DNA from: Eretmocerus hayati
Taxonomy: Eukaryota; Arthropoda; Insecta; Hymenoptera; Aphelinidae
Direction: 5' to 3'
Length of the DNA: 64,000 nucleotides
Assembly (NCBI GenBank): GCA_029851415.1
Contig: CM056743.1
Span: 65,502,186 to 65,566,185, forward strand
The stretch's first letter is position 1; the number at the start of each line of letters is the position of its first letter. Positions 1-10,268 of the stretch are shown here, piece after piece. Made by a program: the position numbers and the translations under genes. The notes beneath the pieces are model-generated. The model made no database searches and was not told where the DNA came from. It was given only the letters and a program-made list of their open reading frames with translations.

Positions 1-1645
1 TCAATTTCTTTTTTTCAAAATTTCTCTACGACCAAATGGATTAGAGTCATCGCTGATTGACTGAGACTATGCATGATCCATTAATTTTGACGGGTACTGT
101 ATTGTCCAAATTACATTCGAAAATTCACCGTCGGCACTAAAAATGAGTTGCGTACTTTGTTATAGAGCGAGAAGTTATGATGATATCAACTTGAGAATTG
201 GTATGAATATTCCTTACATTGTATACTAGTAGAATCAAAACCGACCGATTACCCAAAAATTTTCAAATCACCACAATAGAGTGAAAACCCAGATAAATTA
301 CAGTTTCTCGTGAGTAAATCAGAGTACCCAAAAAACCGTCATAACTCGGTCAATTTTGATCCGATTTTGACGCTCAGACGCTTAAATTGAAGGTCTTTCC
401 AAGGACTATCTGTCCATTTGATCAAAAATTTCCAGAAAAAGCAAATTTTGAAAAATTGTCACAGTGCGAAATTCACAATTTCGTGTTTCGAGAGAACCAT
501 TTGCCATGCTTTTTGGACCAAAACTCCATATATTAATCGGCCCGAAAATATTACATTATTAGAATCGAAGTGAGACTTAAAATCATCTCAAGTAAGAAAA
601 AGTATTTCTTGCGGCTGATGGAAAATGATCCCACAGCTGCAAGCGATAAAAATTTCTCAATGTTTTACCCAGCTATGGCAGTATATAGATATATATAGTA
701 TCCCTATTGTATACCAGAGAACGAAAGAGAAGTAGTGAGAGACCGATAGAAATAATCGAGCTCTTTTCTCAAGTCATAGAGCCAAATTTCGAATTTGACA
801 AATCTCACTTTTGGAAAACCCGACTATGGACAATATTATTTATCTTATTAGTTCATTGCATAAATTGTAATCAACATTCAGGGAAACTGTTCATGCAAAA
901 AAAATGAACCTTGTTGGGAAATTTTTTTTTTCTCTCTATCAATTTGAGATATAAAATGTCATATGCAAATAGTTACAGAGCTAAAGAACATAGTTATAAA
1001 CAATTTATTGTTGATAATTTTCGAAAGTTCTTCCGAACAATTTTCGATAAATTTGGGACTTTTTTTAGAAAATTTTTATACTTATGACTATAATATGGTG
1101 AAAAATTACATTTTGTAAAATGAGAAATTAAGGGAATGAAATTATTTAAGTTTAAACGATTATAACGAGAGAGAGTTTGCGATAAGGAATTGTATGCGCG
1201 ACACACAAACATTGACACGCTCGCTCTCACAAGATTTCACACATTCAGTCATACGCAAGTACCATAGTATAACATATGATCTCAACCACATGATTTAAAG
1301 GCCATTCAAGAGGCCACAGCTGTTATATGCATTATAATATACCGCATCAGGAGACGCGGATGATCCAGCTACGGACGATTCGTGTCACGTGGGTAGAGGT
1401 GGAGATCAGTGCCTGATCTCACCTCTCCCCTTCGTGCCACGATGACGTTGCACCCGCGATGGCTACGCGGCCGCGCAACGTACGTTCGCGGTTCGCCGAC
1501 CATCGCGGATGCACCGTCAGCATGTCGACGGAGCGGGGCCTATTCCTACCTGCAAGGTCTCTGCTGCAACGCAGACCGTCGTCGTCGACAACGAGCCGCG
1601 CGGCAGCCAGACCGCTCAGACTAACCATTAGATTCACATCAACCA

Positions 1646-1647
<2 letters not shown>
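1..1647. other. unassigned intergenic sequence
   Basis: AT-rich up to about 1340 with only short, unconvincing open frames and no recognisable domain. From about 1345 to 1640 the base composition becomes GC-rich with several CpGs. This part contains a 12-bp hairpin with one bulged base (arms 1396-1408 and 1414-1425, 5-nt loop). Nothing links it to the retrotransposon that follows the CT repeat. Confidence 0.6.

Positions 1648-1699
<52 letters not shown>
1648..1699. repeat. (CT)n microsatellite, 5' boundary of element A
   Basis: Uninterrupted CT dinucleotides of about 52 bp lie directly against the 5' end of CR1-like element A. It is one of about a dozen CT tracts marking LINE boundaries in this window, and it matches the tract at 16776-16826 on the far side of the four-element cluster. 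Confidence 0.95.
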
Positions 1700-1701
<2 letters not shown>

Positions 1702-2068
1702 CGCTGTGAGTATACAACCATCTGTCTACATACCGCTCCATCATTTATGTGCAGTGCACTCACCATTTTTTCACTCTTCTGCTCGAGGTGACTTTCTTCG
1801 CATAAATCGGCGACCCCTTGGCTCTCCTACGTAATAGGCTTACCTAGCCGACTCATCTTCTTGAGTCAGGGTCCCGATTATGCGATGAGTGGATTTGGAG
1901 GTTAGCTATTGCTCGCTCGGAGTTGGAACCAAGTTGCACCGCGTGCTCGTCGATAGGAGTGCCCTCTAACACCAGCCTCTTTTACTTCAACGTCGTTCTG
2001 CCTTATCAACCCACCGGAACTTCTACAGCTACTGTCAGATGGCGTCTTATGTACTCTTGCTCTGAATA

Positions 2069-3304
2069 ATGAGCCCAGCAGTCGGCCCTGGAAAGACTTC
2101 ATGTCCAGTGTGTGCACTACCAGTGAAACGTGGTGAGTCGTCTTTGCAGTGTTTCCGCTGCGCTAGTCTCATTCACTTTACTTGCTCAAACTCCCCTGCA
2201 TCTGTTCCGTACATTTGCACAAGCTGTGCATCATCTGTCAACGACACCACGCCCACACGGCCATTATCGTGCCCCCCCATACACGGCCTAGCCCCTCCCC
2301 CTGCTTGCCCCACTCCCTCCCCTCTGATTCTGACCACACCCCCTCATTCCTCCCCCAACAACACCGGCACAGGAAGCACCAGACCTACTTTTCGGAAGCG
2401 ATCTGCAACCTCTCCTCCATCCATATCCAGTCCCCGCACCAAGACTCCGCGGGCCCATTTCTCTCCAGCTGCGACCTCAACCTGCGACAACAACCCAAAA
2501 ATGTCTGCACCCATACGACCAGCTTTCTTAGACGATCCAACCATGCCCGAATTTGCGAAAGCTCTCGGTGAATACATGTATAACTCCCAGGTCGCTAACC
2601 ATACACATCTCACCAGCATCGGCTCTAGTCTTGCCGATCTTACCACCTCTAGCCACGATAACACACGTGCTATTTCTAATCTGCAAGCAGAGGTTCGCTC
2701 TTCCCGTGCGGTGGTCGATCTCTGTGAGCTTCGTTTCTCCGGTGTCCCTGAGGATTCTCCTATACCTGATGAAGAACTTGCAACTAAAATCCTTACTCAA
2801 ATGCAATGTGTTGATCGTGTTGGCCCCCTCCTTTCTGTCAGACGCTGGGCACTGCCCTCAAACCGACCCCCTGCCTCTAATGCCGTAAATCCGACTCCAA
2901 GTCAGGCCGCTCCAGGTGGCATCACGCACGAGAAAACCACATCTCTAGTGGTCAAATTCTCTTCTCCCACTGTACGCGACTATGTCCTGTCAAAATCTAT
3001 CCATCTAAAAGATGCCACCGTCAACTCAATCTTTGGCTTCGGAGGTCAACATCGAATGTACGTCTCCCACGTGCTACCCTCCTCTGTCTATCCCATATGG
3101 CGCGCCGCTCTCTCAAAAGCCAAAGAATTGAATTACTTGCGACCCCAAATTCACAATATGACGGTAGTAATGCGACCTGATCTCAAATCCCCTACCATCC
3201 CTATAATTACTAAAGAAGACCTTATCAAGCTCCTTCCCCGCCAGCCTGCAAATCCACCCTCACAAGCACCGGGAACGAGTGGTACCAATCCTAACAGTGC
3301 CTGA
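2069..3304 (+). CDS. Element A ORF1: PHD-finger/FP-like RNA-binding protein
   Basis: The 411-residue ORF1 protein of a CR1-like LINE, expected to coat element RNA. Residues 12-53 carry C12, C15, C28, C31, H36, C39, C50 and C53, a C4HC3 PHD-type spacing. A Pro/Ser/Thr-rich linker follows (about residues 60-150). The C-terminal part (about 325-395) resembles the baculovirus FP-like C-terminal domain common in insect LINE ORF1 proteins, recognised by HRMYVSHVLP and the later ITKEDLIKLLP. The ATG at 2069 is the first one giving an intact zinc finger. The stop is TGA at 3302-3304, and the same frame stays open straight through ORF2. Role in RNA binding is inferred from the family. Confidence 0.85.
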   Translation: MSPAVGPGKTSCPVCALPVKRGESSLQCFRCASLIHFTCSNSPASVPYICTSCASSVNDTTPTRPLSCPPIHGLAPPPACPTPSPLILTTPPHSSPNNTGTGSTRPTFRKRSATSPPSISSPRTKTPRAHFSPAATSTCDNNPKMSAPIRPAFLDDPTMPEFAKALGEYMYNSQVANHTHLTSIGSSLADLTTSSHDNTRAISNLQAEVRSSRAVVDLCELRFSGVPEDSPIPDEELATKILTQMQCVDRVGPLLSVRRWALPSNRPPASNAVNPTPSQAAPGGITHEKTTSLVVKFSSPTVRDYVLSKSIHLKDATVNSIFGFGGQHRMYVSHVLPSSVYPIWRAALSKAKELNYLRPQIHNMTVVMRPDLKSPTIPIITKEDLIKLLPRQPANPPSQAPGTSGTNPNSA

Positions 3305-6300
3305 GAAATACCTGGTCTGTCGCTCCAACCCTGCTCGCGCCCTCACATTTCCATCGGCCATATCAACATTAATCGCCTAAAAACTAACTTTTCCCTTCTC
3401 GAACTTCAGCTCACTTCTCAGCACTATGATGCTGTTGCTGTCTCCGAAACTTTTCTCAACGAAACATCCAATCCATCTATTTTTCATATTCCTGGTTACA
3501 CATTCTTTCACAACGATAGACGTGGCAAAAAAGGTGGTGGCGTCGCAATCTACGTCAAGTCTGACCACGCGGTAAAAATTCTCTGCACGTCTGACCCCAA
3601 CTTTGATAACACACCCGAGTTCCTCATCTCCGAGATAAAAATCGGATCCACACCTGTTCTTCTTGCCACAGTCTATCGCCGTCCTTCTGCGGCTTATCCA
3701 CACGAATTTTTCAACACCATCTCACATTTTCTACCCAAATATCAGCATGCAATTGTTACAGGAGACTTCAACATCAACATAGCAACAACCTCATCTGCAT
3801 CCACCTCGTTTTTCAACCTATACGATTCCTACCTATTTGAACCCGCCTCTACGGAACCCACGCATCACGTAATCTACCACGATAACTCTGTCCACGACAC
3901 CTGTATTGATATTTTCCTCGTTCGTAAAAATGGAGCCCTCCTGTCACACCGCAGATCTCTCGCCCCATTCACCGACGGACATGACTTTATCGAGATTGAT
4001 TACAGCCTCAAACCTCCCTCTACCAAACCCAAAACAATAGCTCTCCGTAAACTCAATAGCATAAACTGTGATCAGCTGCATGGGCTAATTGCTGCAACCC
4101 TACACACTCCAACTGCAAACACCTCAGCGGCAGGCTCGACTTCAGACCCTACAAATGACCAACTAAGGCAGTATTGTGTGCCTGCTCTGCAATCACACGC
4201 CAACCCTCTACCTGATATACACAGCTTGTCTACCAGCAGCCCCCTTGTAGATACAATACCACTGTCCGAAACTGGCCAAAACTTCCTTCTGCGTCCCTCC
4301 GATGCTACCCAACGCATTGACTCATCAGTAGACGCTCTCACCTCTACTACACTGGCCGCCTTTGATCAACTTTCACCCACAACCCACCTCACTGTTTCCT
4401 CCTCAAAAAAACCATGGGTGACTGCTGATATTAGGCGTCTGATGGCCCAGAGAGACTCTATCTACCAACGAGCTCGCCGCAGCCACTCTGCTTCCCTACA
4501 CCAACAATATCGCGAAGCTCGCGCCAAAGTCAAATCGTCACTAGACAACGCAAAATTTACGTACATGAATCAGAAGATAACCTCTGCTCCTGATGTTAAA
4601 TCTAGATGGCAAGAGCTTCGCAAATTTGGCATTGCATCGAACCGTACCCCGTCCCCTCTCACTCTCTTCAGTAGCCAGTCCCTCAATAGGCACTATGCCC
4701 AAGTTACAGCCAACCATCAACCACTATCCGATGCTGACATAGAGTACGTATGCTCCATTCCATGCCCTTCCAACATTCCAGAATTTGACTTTGACCCTAT
4801 CACAACCGAATCGCTCCGCCGAGCTTTCTCTCTATCAAAGTCTAAGGGCCAAGGTGCTGACGGACTCTCATCCACCATGACTGGCTTAGCTTTTCCCGCA
4901 ATCGAGACCTCGCTCCTCAATATATTTAACGACTCCCTGTCATCGAGCCACTTCTCAACCAGCTGGAAGCGCTCCTCTATAATACCACTCTCAAAAATAC
5001 TCTCGCCTAAATCTCCCTCTGACACCCGACCCATTGCCCAACTTCCCGAACCTTCCAAAATCCTTGAAAGATTAGTCCACGACCAGCTCATGACGCATCT
5101 CATCAGCCATGATCTTATCGATCCTCACCAATCAGGCTTTCGGGCTCATCATTCTCCCCAAACCTCCCTTCTCGGTATCCTGGAAGACGTCCGCACAGCT
5201 ATCGATCAGCGTATGGTCACGGTCCTGATATCTTTCGATTTTTCGAAGGCGTTTGACACCATTTCGCATGTGATTTTACTACGCAAACTCCGCCAGATTG
5301 GCTGCTCCGACCGTACCATACGCTGGTTTGCAAGCTATTTACGACTACGTTCTCAATCGGTGCGGCTTGAGAACGGGAAGCATGAGGAATGGCTCCCGAT
5401 TAATGCTGGTGTACCTCAAGGTAGTGTTTTGGGCCCCTTACTGTTTCTCATTTTTATCAGCGATCTTGGAAGTGTCCTTCGTCATTCCCACCATAAAATC
5501 TTTGCCGATGATACCTACATTTATCTTCATGCATTACCATCTGAGATACACAACAAGATCGCCCTTATCGCCCAAGATGCCAACGCCATAGCATGCTATG
5601 CAACGAGTAACGAATTAGTTCTAAACACTAAGAAGACAGTCGCTATGATTCTGGGTAGTACCTTCTACACCACACTGCTCAAACCGCACACAGTTCCCAA
5701 TATTATCGTAGCTGGTACCCCCTTGCCTTACTCTTCGCATATGAAAATCCTGGGAATAGAAGTATCCCCGGACTTGAACTGGGGACTTCAAATAAATCAA
5801 CTCTCCAAACGGATCCATGGCTCACTTTACACCCTACGCGCGATTAGTCGCGCCTTGCCCCGTACCTTGCGACAGCACCTTGTGCAAAGCCTCATTCTAC
5901 CTCACTTTGACTATTCGGCCATACTTCTCACGGGCTTAGAAAAGGGCCAAGCGTTGAATCTCCAGAGACTTCTCAATCTTTGTGTCCGCTTTGTGTACGG
6001 GAATATCCCCTGGAGAGCACACGTAACGCCCTATCGCATCGGCTTAGGCTGGTTATCAGTTGAGAAAAGACGGGAGTACCTTATGGGTTCACTCGTGGTC
6101 AACATCCTCAAAACAGGCCTACCCTTATACCTTCGTCCCCGCTTTGTCCGAACCCAAGACTGGCCTGGGCTAAGACAATCGGAGAGAGGTAACAAACCCA
6201 AGCTTATTTACTCGACTCCCCGGACAGAAGCACTCAATCAATCCTTCGCGTTTGCATCGGCTCGGTTCCTCAATTCGCTCCCCCAGATTGATCTCATTGC

Positions 6301-6451
6301 GTCATCAACACCACACATTAAAAACTTCATGCGAGACTACCTGCTCGTCGTAGACAGTGATGAGTGGTTTTCTCGTGCAAAGCGTGAGCACCTCGTGGCT
6401 ATACCCCCGTCACTTTCTGAAGCCTTTGCTTCTTTCAATGAGCATTTGTAA
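3305..6451 (+). CDS. Element A ORF2: endonuclease-reverse transcriptase, in frame with ORF1 after TGA
   Basis: An open frame of 1,048 codons after the ORF1 TGA, without an ATG until 4442 and without GTG until 4178. The APE-type endonuclease domain starts about 13 codons after the TGA (HISIGHININRL), followed by AVSETFL, VYRRPS, GDFNINI and a TDGHDF variant of the SDH motif. The reverse transcriptase carries DFSKAFDTI (near 5240), GVPQGSVLGPLLF (near 5408) and catalytic FADD (near 5503). The C-terminus resembles the RLLNLCVRFVYG region of insect CR1-like elements. Because the whole endonuclease lies upstream of the first ATG, translation probably needs readthrough of the ORF1 stop; the coordinates give the open frame, not a proven start. 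Confidence 0.87.
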   Translation, partial: EIPGLSLQPCSRPHISIGHININRLKTNFSLLELQLTSQHYDAVAVSETFLNETSNPSIFHIPGYTFFHNDRRGKKGGGVAIYVKSDHAVKILCTSDPNFDNTPEFLISEIKIGSTPVLLATVYRRPSAAYPHEFFNTISHFLPKYQHAIVTGDFNINIATTSSASTSFFNLYDSYLFEPASTEPTHHVIYHDNSVHDTCIDIFLVRKNGALLSHRRSLAPFTDGHDFIEIDYSLKPPSTKPKTIALRKLNSINCDQLHGLIAATLHTPTANTSAAGSTSDPTNDQLRQYCVPALQSHANPLPDIHSLSTSSPLVDTIPLSETGQNFLLRPSDATQRIDSSVDALTSTTLAAFDQLSPTTHLTVSSSKKPWVTADIRRLMAQRDSIYQRARRSHSASLHQQYREARAKVKSSLDNAKFTYMNQKITSAPDVKSRWQELRKFGIASNRTPSPLTLFSSQSLNRHYAQVTANHQPLSDADIEYVCSIPCPSNIPEFDFDPITTESLRRAFSLSKSKGQGADGLSSTMTGLAFPAIETSLLNIFNDSLSSSHFSTSWKRSSIIPLSKILSPKSPSDTRPIAQLPEPSKILERLVHDQLMTHLISHDLIDPHQSGFRAHHSPQTSLLGILEDVRTAIDQRMVTVLISFDFSKAFDTISHVILLRKLRQIGCSDRTIRWFASYLRLRSQSVRLENGKHEEWLPINAGVPQGSVLGPLLFLIFISDLGSVLRHSHHKIFADDTYIYLHALPSEIHNKIALIAQDANAIACYATSNELVLNTKKTVAMILGSTFYTTLLKPHTVPNIIVAGTPLPYSSHMKILGIEVSPDLNWGLQINQLSKRIHGSLYTLRAISRALPRTLRQHLVQSLILPHFDYSAILLTGLEKGQALNLQRLLNLCVRFVYGNIPWRAHVTPYRIGLGWLSVEKRREYLMGSLVVNILKTGLPLYLRPRFVRTQDWPGLRQSERGNKPKLIYSTPRTEALNQSFAFASARFLNSLPQIDLIASSTPHIKNFMRDYLLVVDSDEWFSRAKREHLVAIPPSLSEAFASFNEHL

Positions 6452-6716
6452 AGTGGTGAGTTAGCGTAGTGATTACCATCTAACGCTGCAAATTACGCCT
6501 ATCCGCACTCCACTATCCACCGATTGCACGAAATTTTGCCGCACTCACATATCGCCGCCAGAAGAACTTTACTACCACTCTTTGTTATATATTTATTACC
6601 TCTTTATTGCATCACTAGTTCAGAAAATTATCTGTACCTCACATGTAACTTTGCGTTTTGAGCAAATGGGGATATCTCCCCCCGCTCTCAATAAACCAAT
6701 TAATCAATCAATCAAT
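6452..6716 (+). promoter_or_regulatory. Element A 3' UTR with terminal hairpin and (AATC)n tail
   Basis: A hairpin lies just before the tail: GGGGA (6668-6672), loop TATC, TCCCC (6677-6681), enclosed by GAGC (6660-6663) and GCTC (6684-6687). It is followed by CAATAAA and an AATC-repeat tail that runs into CT. By analogy with other LINEs with 3' stem-loops, this is the probable reverse transcriptase recognition end; that role is inferred. Confidence 0.65.
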
Positions 6717-6726
6717 CTCTCTCTCT

Positions 6727-6760
<34 letters not shown>
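6717..6760. repeat. (CT)7 followed by T30
   Basis: CT 6717-6730 closes element A. The T run 6731-6760 is the poly(A) tail of minus-strand element B. On the minus strand this reads as an element 3' end, poly(A), then (AG)n. Confidence 0.9.
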
Positions 6761-6763
<3 letters not shown>

Positions 6764-7229
6764 GTGGTTAGAGGGCAAAATCTGCCTCAGGATCCCTCGG
6801 ATCCGTCCCCAGACACCGGACTGGTTCAGCTTACGCGGACTACGCATAGCCCACGCAGGCCATACCAGGCGGGACACGGGTTTGGGTGGGGCCCACCGAG
6901 AGGTGGGCCCGGCCGTGTAATATCCCTCTCCCCTCGATGTCCGATACCTAGGGCATCGGGCAATCAAGAAGGAGATCCAACTGCATCTACCATCTCATCC
7001 CGGAACCGCGTGAGCATTACTTCAGGATGAGCGGCATGTCTCGCGCTCGATTGCGAGCGTTCCTCTTCTCCATCTTCTCTCTTCGGCCACTTGTCGGCAT
7101 CTTCTGTCTTCATTCTTCATTGTTCCCTCTCTTTCTTCTTTCTTCTCTCTTCTTTCTTCTTTCTTCCCTCTTCAGTGCATCAGATTCCTCCTGGAATCAT
7201 TTGGGCCTCTTCTGTTTCAATCGGCAGAG

Positions 7230-10200
7230 TCACTGTGATTCGCCTGCTTCGAGGCGCCTTACTTCCCTCTCTTTCTCCTCTTTGCGGGTCATCACCAGCT
7301 TGATGTATCCGGTGAGTCTATCCCATGTCTCCTGGTTGCGGAGCAAGTACGGGACGAGATTCTCGGGTGTTAGTTGAGCACCCAGCCATTCATCCAGCTC
7401 GGCGCGCTCTCTCCGGGTGTCGCTGCACTTGAACAGGGCATGTTCGGCGTCATCCCATTCATCCCCGCATGACTGACATGCTGGGGTCGTCCTCTTCTTG
7501 AACCTGGTTAGATAGGAACCGAAGCAACCATGATCGCTCAGTGCCTGCGTCGTCCAGTAGTCCATCTCTCCGTGGGTGCGTTCCGCCCACTTGGCTACGT
7601 CACGGATCAGCCGGTGCGTCCATCTGCCGTTCGCAAATGGCGAATCCCACTCAGTTTGCCAATGCTCAAGGGTGGTTTCCTTCTCGTTGTCGCGGATAAT
7701 CTCCTTCAACGTCGGGGTGAGTACTCGTTCGGCTCCGATCACTTTCTGGCGGTCCCAGATCCTCACTCGCTCCGCGACGAGCAAGTGGATGGGCGGTGTA
7801 CTCGCCAATACGTAAGCCGCATCTCCTGACACGGTGCGGTAGGCACGGATACTTCTCAGGGCCGCTCTCCGGTGGACAGGCCCCATCTTCTTCTCGATGA
7901 TGGTCTTCTCTACTCTCTTTCCCCACACGGGTGCACCGTAGAGCATGATAGAGGTGCTGACGGTGTTGAGAAGTGCGCGCCTCTTTTCCTTGGGTCCTCC
8001 GATATTCGGCATCAGCCGTTGAAGCGCCGCACCAACTCTGCTCGCTTTTTGAGCGGCCTCCCGGATGTGCTTCTTGAACGACCACTTGTCGTCAAGCCAT
8101 ACGCCGAGGTATTTCAGCTCTGTCTTGCGTGGGATCTCTTGCCCGTTGATGTAAAAGTGGGGCAAGTCAAACTTCCTGCGTCTTGTGACCACGATTGCTT
8201 CGCACTTCTTGACAGCAAGCTCTAGGAGCCTGCTGATCATCCACTCGTAGACTAGGGCCAGCGCCTCGTTTGCGCGTCTACCCAAGAGTTCCTCGTTGTC
8301 GGACCAGACTATGAGCCCCGCGTCGTCCGCGAAAGCCACTATTATGACTCCTTCGGGCAGTTCAATAGACAGTAAACTGTCGTACTGGGTGTTCCAGTTG
8401 AACGGCCCGGAAACCGATCCCTGTCCAATTCCGGCGGACAGTTCCCGGATCTCTTGTCCCTCGTCGGTGTCGTACACGAGTGTCCTGTTCCGCAGATAGT
8501 CACTCGTGATGGCTAGTAGATAGGGCGGCACTTTACCTGCTTGGGATTGATAGACTCGCTCCCAGCTCGCGCAGTTGAACGCGTTCTTTATGTCCAACGC
8601 AATAATGGCACAGAATCCTCCTCTTCCTTGGTATGGGTTCCCTACCGACGCTTGAACCCGCTCTTGGACCTCCTCGATCGCGTGCACAGTGCTCCGTCCC
8701 TTCCGGAACCCAAACTGCATTGGTGATAGCCCGCCGCTCTCTTCGTAGGCTTTTTCCACCCTGTTGAGCACCATCCTCTCGTACATTTTCCCGATATTGT
8801 CGAGCATGCTGAGAGGGCGTTGACCTCCTTGACCTTTAGGTATCAGGACCAGCTTCTGGCGTTTCCACTTATCCGGGAAATTTCCCGCGCTCAGACAGAT
8901 GTTGAAGAGGTCGAGGAGTAAATCTGGGTTGTATTTGAAGACCAGTTTCAGAGCCTCGTTTGGAATGCCGTCCAGGCCAGGGGCCTTGCCGTTTGGCAGC
9001 CTCTTCGCCGCTATGAGTAGCTCTTGCATAGTAAAGAGCGGGATGGGATCTTCGCTCTCGGGAGGGAATGTCACTCTGGGTTCTCCTGCTGGAAAGAGGT
9101 CTTCCACGATGCTGCGCAAGGTAGCTGCATCAGTCGGTGCTGGGTTGCCCCTCCGGGGTCGGACCTTGGACATGACCACGCGGTATGGCGTACCCCACGG
9201 GTCTCCATTAACCATGTCGCACAATTCACCCCAGCACTTCTCTTTGCTTCTCCGGATGGCTAGAACGAGAGCCTTCTTTGCTTCTCTGTACGCCCTATCA
9301 TCTTCCCCCAGTGATGGTCGTTTTAGTTTCCTTGATCGCCACGCGGTTCTCCTCTTCTTATTGCTCGTTCTTCGTAGGGCTTTTATCTCGTCGGTGATCC
9401 AGTACTCTGGTTTCCTCCAAAAGCATGATGTTGTCTTGCGAGGCATCGATGCGTCACAAGCTCTTGTGATGGTGGTCGTCACCATATCCACAGCCTCGTC
9501 CGCGGTGATGTTCATCGGGAGATCTTCGGCTGTTCCTATCGATTCCCGGAATTTCCCCTCATCCAGCTTGCGTACCTGCCACCCCGTCGGTCGCGGTCTG
9601 TGTGTCGTCTGTCTCTGTCTGTCAGTCCTAAGCCGAAACCGAATATGTCGATGGTCACTCAATGTTTCCGTGTCCAGAACCTCCCACGATGTCATACGTC
9701 CCATGAGCGACGGGCTCATGAACGTCAGGTCGAGGACCGAAGACGAACCTCCCTCCCTGGACCGAGTGTCGTGTCGGTAGTAGGTGATAACCCCCGTCTC
9801 GTTCGCGAGCACTAATCCCAATGCCTCCATGGCATCAGCGAGTATTACCCCCCGTCTATCACGCGGCCCCCCGCTCCAAGTCGGTTCCTTGGAGTTGAAA
9901 TCCCCCGCGATTATAACTGGGCCCCCCCCCCCCCATTGCCTCACATCCTCTTCTAGGTCATGGAGCTCGTCTTCGAATTCGTGTATCTTGAGCGACGGCG
10001 AATAGTAGCAGCTGTAGACTGCTGTGCCCTCTATGGTCTTTCGAGCAAAACCGCGGCCACTAACAGCTGGTCCAGTCTCACGGATCGCAGGATTCATGAT
10101 CTGGATTACGGCTGTCCTCCAGTGATCGAATGTGGATCGAGGAAATTCGCGCTTCCGAGGCGGTTCGGAGATAATCAGAACATCGATCCCTCCTTCTTTG

Positions 10201-10268
10201 GCTACAGCGTGTAGGAGATCGTCTGCGTCCCCGCTCTTCCTGAGGTTGGCTTGGATGAAGCTAGCCAT
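7230..10268 (-). CDS. Element B ORF2: R1-clade endonuclease-reverse transcriptase
   Basis: A protein of 1,012 residues if translated from the ATG at 10268. That start was chosen because it overlaps the ORF1 stop by 8 nt (ATGGCTAG), exactly as in B'. The same frame stays open upstream to 10367, but that part overlaps ORF1. The endonuclease shows IISEPPRK, YYSPS, AGDFNSKEPTWSGG and LSDHRHIRF. The reverse transcriptase shows GKAPGLDGIP, QFGFRKGRSTVHAI, ALDIKNAFNCASW, GIGQGSVSGPFNWN and catalytic FADD. The C-terminal CQSC...H...C finger is CX2CX8HX4C. There is a two-Gly expansion relative to B' at the C-run near 9922-9933. No stops or frameshifts are seen, so it may be functional. Confidence 0.9.
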   Translation of the reverse strand: MASFIQANLRKSGDADDLLHAVAKEGGIDVLIISEPPRKREFPRSTFDHWRTAVIQIMNPAIRETGPAVSGRGFARKTIEGTAVYSCYYSPSLKIHEFEDELHDLEEDVRQWGGGGPVIIAGDFNSKEPTWSGGPRDRRGVILADAMEALGLVLANETGVITYYRHDTRSREGGSSSVLDLTFMSPSLMGRMTSWEVLDTETLSDHRHIRFRLRTDRQRQTTHRPRPTGWQVRKLDEGKFRESIGTAEDLPMNITADEAVDMVTTTITRACDASMPRKTTSCFWRKPEYWITDEIKALRRTSNKKRRTAWRSRKLKRPSLGEDDRAYREAKKALVLAIRRSKEKCWGELCDMVNGDPWGTPYRVVMSKVRPRRGNPAPTDAATLRSIVEDLFPAGEPRVTFPPESEDPIPLFTMQELLIAAKRLPNGKAPGLDGIPNEALKLVFKYNPDLLLDLFNICLSAGNFPDKWKRQKLVLIPKGQGGQRPLSMLDNIGKMYERMVLNRVEKAYEESGGLSPMQFGFRKGRSTVHAIEEVQERVQASVGNPYQGRGGFCAIIALDIKNAFNCASWERVYQSQAGKVPPYLLAITSDYLRNRTLVYDTDEGQEIRELSAGIGQGSVSGPFNWNTQYDSLLSIELPEGVIIVAFADDAGLIVWSDNEELLGRRANEALALVYEWMISRLLELAVKKCEAIVVTRRRKFDLPHFYINGQEIPRKTELKYLGVWLDDKWSFKKHIREAAQKASRVGAALQRLMPNIGGPKEKRRALLNTVSTSIMLYGAPVWGKRVEKTIIEKKMGPVHRRAALRSIRAYRTVSGDAAYVLASTPPIHLLVAERVRIWDRQKVIGAERVLTPTLKEIIRDNEKETTLEHWQTEWDSPFANGRWTHRLIRDVAKWAERTHGEMDYWTTQALSDHGCFGSYLTRFKKRTTPACQSCGDEWDDAEHALFKCSDTRRERAELDEWLGAQLTPENLVPYLLRNQETWDRLTGYIKLVMTRKEEKEREVRRLEAGESQ

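Larger units (their letters stand above)
1700..6716 (+). mobile_element. Element A: apparently full-length CR1-like non-LTR retrotransposon
   Basis: A LINE of about 5.0 kb between two CT tracts. It has a 5' UTR of about 370 bp, ORF1 with a PHD-type finger, ORF2 with endonuclease and reverse transcriptase, a 3' hairpin and an (AATC)n tail. Its first bases (a GTGAGTATACAACC-like motif) resemble those of element D, which supports an intact 5' end. Clade placement as CR1-like rests on the PHD finger in ORF1 and a short-repeat tail instead of poly(A); a phylogeny would be needed to be certain. Both ORFs are open apart from the single TGA between them, so the copy looks young. Confidence 0.88.

Noticed and set aside
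1459..1791. Open frame encoding a Ser-Leu repeat
   Set aside because: It is produced by translation of the CT microsatellite. The same applies to Arg-Glu repeat frames on the other strand and to frames starting in CT at 53055, 56900, 58071, 59759 and 60653.
8899..9780. Plus-strand 293-codon open frame
   Set aside because: Antisense shadow of the R1-like ORF2; the same antisense frame recurs at 13126-14037 in B', as expected for a GC-rich conserved gene on the opposite strand.
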